DNA of 64,000 nt from Heterostelium multicystogenum. Its lineage: Eukaryota > Evosea > Eumycetozoa > Acytosteliales > Acytosteliaceae. The notes under the pieces are model-generated. The model was not told where the DNA came from. It did no database searches and was given only the letters and a program-made list of their open reading frames with translations. The stretch lies in the NCBI GenBank assembly GCA_003667245.1, contig RCNN01000027.1, positions 1 through 64,000 on the forward strand, written 5' to 3'. The translations under genes and the position numbers were made by a program. The stretch's first letter is position 1, and each line of letters opens with the position of its first letter. Positions 59,001-64,000 of this stretch are shown here, piece after piece.

Positions 59001-59989
59001 GATTACTAAAATAGAGTGAATCAGTGACAGGATGTAGGTGAGGGAGTTATAAAAAGAGGAACTGGAAGTAGACCGAAAATGGAAGTGTTGAAGAGCTAAA
59101 TTATTGCTATTATATATATATGATCAGCTTTAAATAACAACTAATGGTGTATTTTGATTATTATTTTTGTCTCAATAAAGTTGATAGACTGAAAGCATAG
59201 CTGACTGCTGGAGAATGACTTGTGGATGAAGTTTTGAATAACATCAACATTGATCATCATGTTATTTATAACTGTGAGATTAGATGATTATTGTTGTTGA
59301 TGCTGATGCTACTGCTGTGCTGTGTGGGTGTGGTGATCGCTACATGTGGTGTGTTCTACTTATTTTAAGTAAAAGAATAGAAGTGCTGTTGGAGTGTTGT
59401 TGCCGTTGATTGGTCGTGGTTTGTGGGTGGGTTGGTTAAGAGTAAAGTGTTTATTTGATCTGCTGGAGATAGGGTAAAGGCGCTGGTTGAAAGTGGGGGA
59501 AGGGGAAATGGGAGTTGTGTTTTGGGTGGAATTTTCAATTTTATCAGATCGAGTCTTTGACCAAGATCGTGTGGGTGTTGGGTGTATTATCGAAGCAAAG
59601 TGGGCAATAGGTGTTGCTCAGGTGGCTTTAATATTGGTTGATATATCGATCAATAGATTGGTGATGTGCTGAAACAGAATCAATAGAACATGTAACACAA
59701 CATTCAAAGCAAAATAGTAATATATAGTGCTGCATTATTATTGATCTGTGATGTCTATTTCCTCAACTTATATAAATACGTCACTGTACAAATCATTCCA
59801 AAATAACAATACTCCTATTGTTTACATATATGAACTTGATCGATTTAACTTCAAAATAGGATAAAACACAACAATGCAACAAACAAGTTAGATTGCTGAG
59901 TTGAAGAGAACAACATTAACAATGTTTTGGTGATTGGTTGTTTCAATTGAATTCCCAAATATAATAATACAATGAACTTCTTCTGAATA
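56059..59989. other. 3.9-kb intergenic region
   Basis: Upstream region of the GARNL3-like gene and downstream of rpb5. No convincing ORF; the 61-codon ORF at 59487-59672 has no protein-like features. Contains ATTG/GATT-rich stretches (57240-57255, 57440-57560), a G-rich patch near 57285-57340 and repeated poly-T tracts. The region 58860-59680 is comparatively GC-rich, with GCTGCTGCTGTTGCTG-type triplets, and could be part of an unrecognised transcript. Confidence 0.4.
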
Positions 59990-60842
59990 CTAAATCCTGT
60001 ATAAAAAACTATTGCAATAGCTGCTGGTTCTACGTACCTGTATGTAATATATCTACCAGCAGTCTCTGATGGTCTAATAATTCTTACTACATTTCCTCTT
60101 CTTAATCCAAAATATCTTGCTACTGGATCATTGATTTGAATACGTGGTAATTGAGTCTCTTTCATTTTGCTGTTGAAACTGATTAGATGACTGATCCGAG
60201 TGGTGGTTTGGTCCGTGTGGAAAAGTAACTTACTATTTTGCTAAAAGCTCTGCCTTTTCTTCCTTTGTCAACAGAGTGTGTTTTGGTACCAATTGGTGAT
60301 GTGTAATATTTACGAGCAACTCTGCTTCGTTAAAGTTCTCCAAAATGATCTCACGATTCTGAGAGAATTCTGCCAATGCCTGTTTGGCGAATGGTGTCAT
60401 AACCTGTTGTACTACGATAATTGCTCTGGTTCCTCCTGTTTCTTTCATTTTTTTTACATATCTATTAAGTGAACCAAGATGATATTGATAAGTTTAGTTC
60501 AAACACAGAGTTAGTCATCTTGATATTCCTTTCCTTTCCTTTACTTTGTTTGTTTGTTTCTTTCTTTCGTTTGATAGATCGATCGAACCAAACAACGATT
60601 CCAGATCCGACTTACTCTTTGATGGGCTTAACTCCGACTTTAGGATCATTTGGGAAGAATATAAAGATTTTATCGGCAGCGTCTTCTCTCTTGGTGAAGA
60701 TGCAATTCATATCCTCACGTGAATTGAATCCTCTGACAAACTCATCCTTGCTCTGCTCCAAATCCGATTGGGTGATCATATATCCACGATCGTGTAACAT
60801 CTGAAGAATGGTCTTTTTTTTGATAGAGTCTTGTGATTTCAT
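59990..60842 (-). CDS. rpb5: DNA-directed RNA polymerases I, II and III subunit RPABC1 (Rpb5)
   Basis: Shared subunit of the three nuclear RNA polymerases, in the jaw region that contacts downstream DNA. Exons 60842-60616, 60461-60234 and 60169-60038 join cleanly. The N-terminal jaw part has [20 protein letters not shown]. The conserved C-terminal domain contains [40 protein letters not shown] and [18 protein letters not shown]. The 3' end is ambiguous: splicing a 41-base intron (60037-59997) to a 7-base last exon gives ITYRI and a stop at 59990 (197 residues), close to family length. Unspliced, the frame would run about 60 residues further, to 59851, with hydrophobic sequence not seen in the family. 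Confidence 0.9.
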
Positions 60843-61692
60843 CCATTCTGTCTGTATATCTATATGTAATATCTTTTATCAATAATGATTGAACCAATGA
60901 AATGAGTGGCAAGCTTCAACGCGTTCTCATCAAATAATCACCAAAACACACCAAAACTTTTAACGAATCGAAATAAATATTTATGAAAAATTTTCGAAAT
61001 TTTTTGAAAAACTCAACTGTTTTATTAAATCTTTTTTGGTTTTGTTTTTTTTTTTTTTGTTATTTTTTAATTTTGTTTGTTTGAAATTGTTTTTTGTTTT
61101 GGCAAAGTCAAATTAAATAATGATATATGTGATTTGCACAAATTAATAATAATTATAAAAAAATGAAGTGCAAAACAAAAACACTTTATGGTTAATGAAT
61201 GAGAGTTGAACAACAAAAATATTTTAATTTTTTTTTGTTATTAATAAAATGTGAACCACTAAAAAAATAAACAAACCAAACCAAACATCAAAAAAAAACA
61301 ACAAAATAAACTTCATTTCCATTAACCAAAAATCAATATCAATTTAATTATTTATTTATATATTTTTCATTAACGTTGTTGTTATTGTTTTTGTTGCTGT
61401 GTTGTTAATTTATTTATAATAATACTATCAGCATCAATCAATTCAATTCAATTATTATTATTATTATTATTTTTAATAGTTATTCTTTCTATTTATCTAC
61501 CTACCTATTTTGTTACTTATCATTTATTATTAAATAACCTAACTTAACCTTGCCTAACCTAATCTAATATACAATTGTAATATAAAATTCATTCCTTCAC
61601 TCTCATTCATTCATTCATAGATACATACATATATAGATATACAAACTAGTTATTCCATTTATAAATTAAAAACAAACATTAAGTAGTAAATC
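60843..61692. promoter_or_regulatory. Divergent promoter region between rpb5 and epsin
   Basis: 850 bases, extremely A/T-rich, with long T and A runs at 61021-61070 and 61260-61310 and an ATT-repeat near 61451-61468. No ORF. Both divergent promoters should be here. Confidence 0.4.
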
Positions 61693-63887
61693 ATGAATAT
61701 TGATTCATTAAAGACTTATGTCAAGAAAGGGTATGTTTTGAGTTGTTTGAATGAAATGTCAATGATTACAATTGATATTAATTGAATTGTTGGGTATGAT
61801 TTTAGAAAAGATGCAGTGTTAAATACACCTGAAATTGAAAGAAAAGTTAAAGATGCTACATCCAATGATAAATGGGGACCAACAGGTACTCAAATGCAGG
61901 AGATTTCCAGAGAATCATATAGATATGAATGTTTCCCAATTATTATGGGTGTCATTTGGAAACGTATTAATGATCCAGGAAAATACTGGAGACATGTTTA
62001 TAAAGTAATTATCACACACGGACAATTGATCATTTCAAACTGGAATAACATATTGATTAATGAATCCTATTTTAGTCATTGCTTTTTGATTGACTATTTG
62101 ATAAAAAATGGATCTGCTCAAGTTATCAGAGATTGCAGACATCATACTATGGAGATCAAAACATTAGTAGAATTCCAATATATCGAGGATGAAAAGGATG
62201 TAGGTTTGAGTGGTATGTATCATACTGCAGAAATAAATCATTTTGCTTTGATATTAATGAAGAATTACGGAATACAGTTCGTGAAAGAGCAAAGCAAGTT
62301 ATCGAATTATTACATGACGACAAGAGAATCAAAGAGGAAAGAGACAAAGCTAAAGCCAACCAAAATAAATATGTAGGTATTGGAAACGACGGTGGTTATG
62401 ATAGCTATGGTGACAGAGGTTATGGTGGTGGCCGTGGAAGTGACAGTCCATATGGACGTGACTCACCCTATGGTGGTAGTGGTCGTGACAGCTATGGTGG
62501 TAACCGTGACTCACCCTATGGTGGAAGCGGTCGTGACAGCTACGGTGGTAGCCGTGATTCACCATATGGTGGAAGTGGACGTGACAGCTATGGTGGTAGT
62601 CGTGATTCACCTTACGGTGGAGGTGCCCGTGACTCACCCTATGGTGGAAGCAGTAACTCACGTGATGATGACTATAACCCATACATTCATGGACATCAAG
62701 AAGATGACAACTCTTTTGGAAATGGTGGACACTCAAGAGACAACGACAGATTTGGTGATCGTGATAACGATCGTTTCGGAAGTAGCAACAACGGAAGAAA
62801 CAGCTCAAGCAACAATAGACAAGACTTTGACGACCAACCAGCACCAACTAAATCAAGGCCAAGAGCTGCTAGCGGTGGAAACCTATCAACCCCACCAACT
62901 AGAGGCGGAAACGAGCCACAGCTCATTGATTTTTCAGAGCCTGCTCCACCAGTAAAGGCAGCAATTATTTTCGACCCAATCATGGACGGTAGCAGTCAAA
63001 ATAATCAATTCAGTCAACAGTCAAATCAATTTGGACAGTTCCAAAATGGATCAAATTCATCATTTGACGCCTTTGGATCTTCACAACAACTACAGTTTGG
63101 TGGACAAAATCAGTTCGGCCAACAAGCTAACCAATTCGGTGGACAAAATCAACAACAGCAACTACAGTTTGGCGGACAAAATCAATTTGGTCAATTCCCA
63201 AAACTCTAAAGATCCATTTGCCAAAGGTAATTTCTATATAATCAAAATATTATTATTATTAATATTAACATACTTTCTAAATCTATAGATGAGTTTGGAG
63301 ATTTTAATACTAGCAATGATTTCAATCCATTCGATCAACCATCTGGCGACTTCCAATCATCGAAAACTAGTTCACAACCACCAGCAAACTCTAATGATCC
63401 ATGGGCAAAGAAAGACCTTTTCGATCTATCTAATCTTGGAAAAGGAAATCAACCAGCTAATCCAATTAACAGTCAAGGTGCCAAGACTAGATCCACACCA
63501 GCTAGAGTTGCCACTGGTCCTATCACATCTGCAGGTTCAACAATTAATCAACAACCAATGATGAACCAAAGACCAATGATGGGTGGAATGAGTCAAGGTG
63601 GAATGATGCAAGGAGGAATGCAAGGTGGAATGATGCAGGGAGGAATGCAAGGTGGTATGATGCAAGGTGGTATGATGCAAGTGGTATGATGCAAGGTGGA
63701 ATGCAAGGAGGCATGATGCAAGGAGGAATGCAAAGGTGGTATGATGCAAGGAGGAATGCAAGGTGGAATGCAAGGAGGAATGAACAGACCAATGGGTAAT
63801 CCACAAATGGGAATGAATCCACAAATGGGAATGAATCCTCAAATGGGAATGGGTAATCCACAGATGGCAGGTGGCTACAGATTTTAA
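61693..63887 (+). CDS. epnA: Epsin (ENTH-domain clathrin adaptor)
   Basis: Endocytic adaptor that binds PtdIns(4,5)P2 through its ENTH domain and recruits clathrin. Five exons: 61693-61730, 61806-62004, 62076-62212, 62278-63226, 63289-63887. ENTH motifs: MNIDSLKTYVKKG, KVKDATSNDKWGPTGTQMQE, VIWKRINDPGKYWRHVYK, LIDYLIKNGSAQVIRDC and SVRERAKQVIELL. A long disordered tail has RDSPYGGSG repeats, a clathrin-box-like LIDFSE, Gln/Gly repeats, NPF (FNPFDQ), DPW (NDPWAK) and Met/Gly/Gln repeats ending AGGYRF. Frame breaks: extra T near 62085, extra C near 63196, missing G near 63684 and extra A near 63732. Correcting for them gives 639 residues. The last two breaks cancel each other. Confidence 0.9.
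62430..62660 (+). repeat. Tandem coding repeats (GRDSYGGSRDSPYGGS units) in epsin
   Basis: About four to five copies of a roughly 48-base unit coding for GRDSYGGSRDSPYGGS-like peptides, with unit-to-unit DNA similarity high enough to suggest recent expansion by unequal crossing over. The minus strand of the same repeat is open and His-rich but is only a shadow. Confidence 0.85.
63595..63790 (+). repeat. MMQGGMQGG coding repeats at the epsin C-terminus
   Basis: Imperfect tandem repeats of GGAATGATGCAA / GGTGGAATGCAA units, coding for Met-Gln-Gly repeats. Two single-base indels inside the array (near 63684 and 63732) shift and then restore the frame, as expected from slippage or sequencing error. 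Confidence 0.85.
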
Positions 63888-64000
63888 ACTCATTAAGATA
63901 AATAATAGCAAAACTCAATACATTTATATACACCACGTCGCATAAATAATTAATTTAACACATTTTACTAAAGAATTATTTAATCTTTTGTAAAAAAAAA
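63888..64000. other. Epsin 3' flank
   Basis: AT-rich sequence after the epsin stop with several AATAA-type polyadenylation-like motifs; the window ends in an A run. Confidence 0.5.

Noticed and set aside
59487..59672. 61-codon ORF in the rpb5 downstream region
   Set aside because: Short, isolated, with no motif; composition follows the locally higher GC only.
62350..62847. 165-codon His-rich ORF on the minus strand
   Set aside because: It is the complement of the Gly/Tyr/Arg repeat array of epsin; the apparent His repeats are a by-product of the coding repeats.
63537..63936. Overlapping 124- and 130-codon minus-strand ORFs with His/Ser and Ala/Phe repeats
   Set aside because: Shadows of the Met/Gln/Gly repeats at the epsin C-terminus.
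1..64000. CRISPR arrays, rRNA operons, transposable elements, tRNA genes
   Set aside because: No regularly spaced direct repeats, rRNA-like segments, transposase or reverse-transcriptase motifs were seen, and no stretch fitted a tRNA A-box/B-box by eye. A covariance-model scan would be needed to exclude tRNAs and small RNAs fully.

Overview
The window is AT-rich, eukaryotic and almost certainly from a dictyostelid social amoeba. The signs are short GT..AG introns of about 40-270 bases with T-rich acceptors, dominant TAA stops, Gln/Asn/Thr and (GTT)/(CAA) homopolymer tracts, and dictyostelid-type gene families: ComC-like LRR/EGF membrane proteins, an F-box/LRR-like gene and a probable CudA-like factor. 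The overall GC (by eye about 30 percent) is higher than in Dictyostelium discoideum, which points to a group such as Heterostelium/Polysphondylium or Cavenderia. I cannot fix the species.

Layout. 1-3563 (-): C-terminally truncated ComC-like gene. 4829-6177 (+): phenylalanine hydroxylase. 6357-10704: poorly preserved, lineage-specific genes (an orphan terminal exon, a short unknown gene, an F-box/LRR-like gene, an acidic low-complexity gene). 14038-17307 (+): sulfide:quinone oxidoreductase and a LisH/WD40 protein. 17433-21464 (-): a second, full-length ComC-like gene. 22220-24461 (+): KAT14/CSRP2BP-type acetyltransferase. 25698-27037 (+): mitochondrial VDAC. About 8.7 kb without a gene follows, leading to a probable CudA-like transcription factor gene (35718-37390), a small secreted protein (-), beta-tubulin (39914-41544) and a membrane-anchored purple-acid-phosphatase-like enzyme (42192-44014).

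44084-52205 (-) is the most notable locus. It holds three tandem intronless genes, each coding for an N-terminal serine beta-lactamase/DD-peptidase-like domain, a beta-rich middle region and a C-terminal VanX-type D-Ala-D-Ala dipeptidase domain. Copy 1 is an uninterrupted 845-residue fusion with all VanX zinc and catalytic residues in canonical spacing. Copy 3 is equivalent except for two single-base homopolymer frameshifts. Copy 2 has gained or kept a signal peptide and has a gutted dipeptidase domain. Both catalytic modules act on D-Ala-containing peptides, so the simplest inference is a system for digesting bacterial peptidoglycan stem peptides in a bacterivorous amoeba. The last part carries a GARNL3-type RapGAP/CNH gene (-), RNA polymerase subunit Rpb5 (-) and epsin (+).

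A caveat applies throughout. Conserved genes (PAH, SQOR, KAT14, beta-tubulin, epsin, fusion copy 3) carry one-base frameshifts, mostly in homopolymer runs, and correcting them by one base gives full-family-length proteins. This looks more like draft-assembly indel error than mass pseudogenisation. LisH/WD40, VDAC, Rpb5 and fusion copy 1 are clean.
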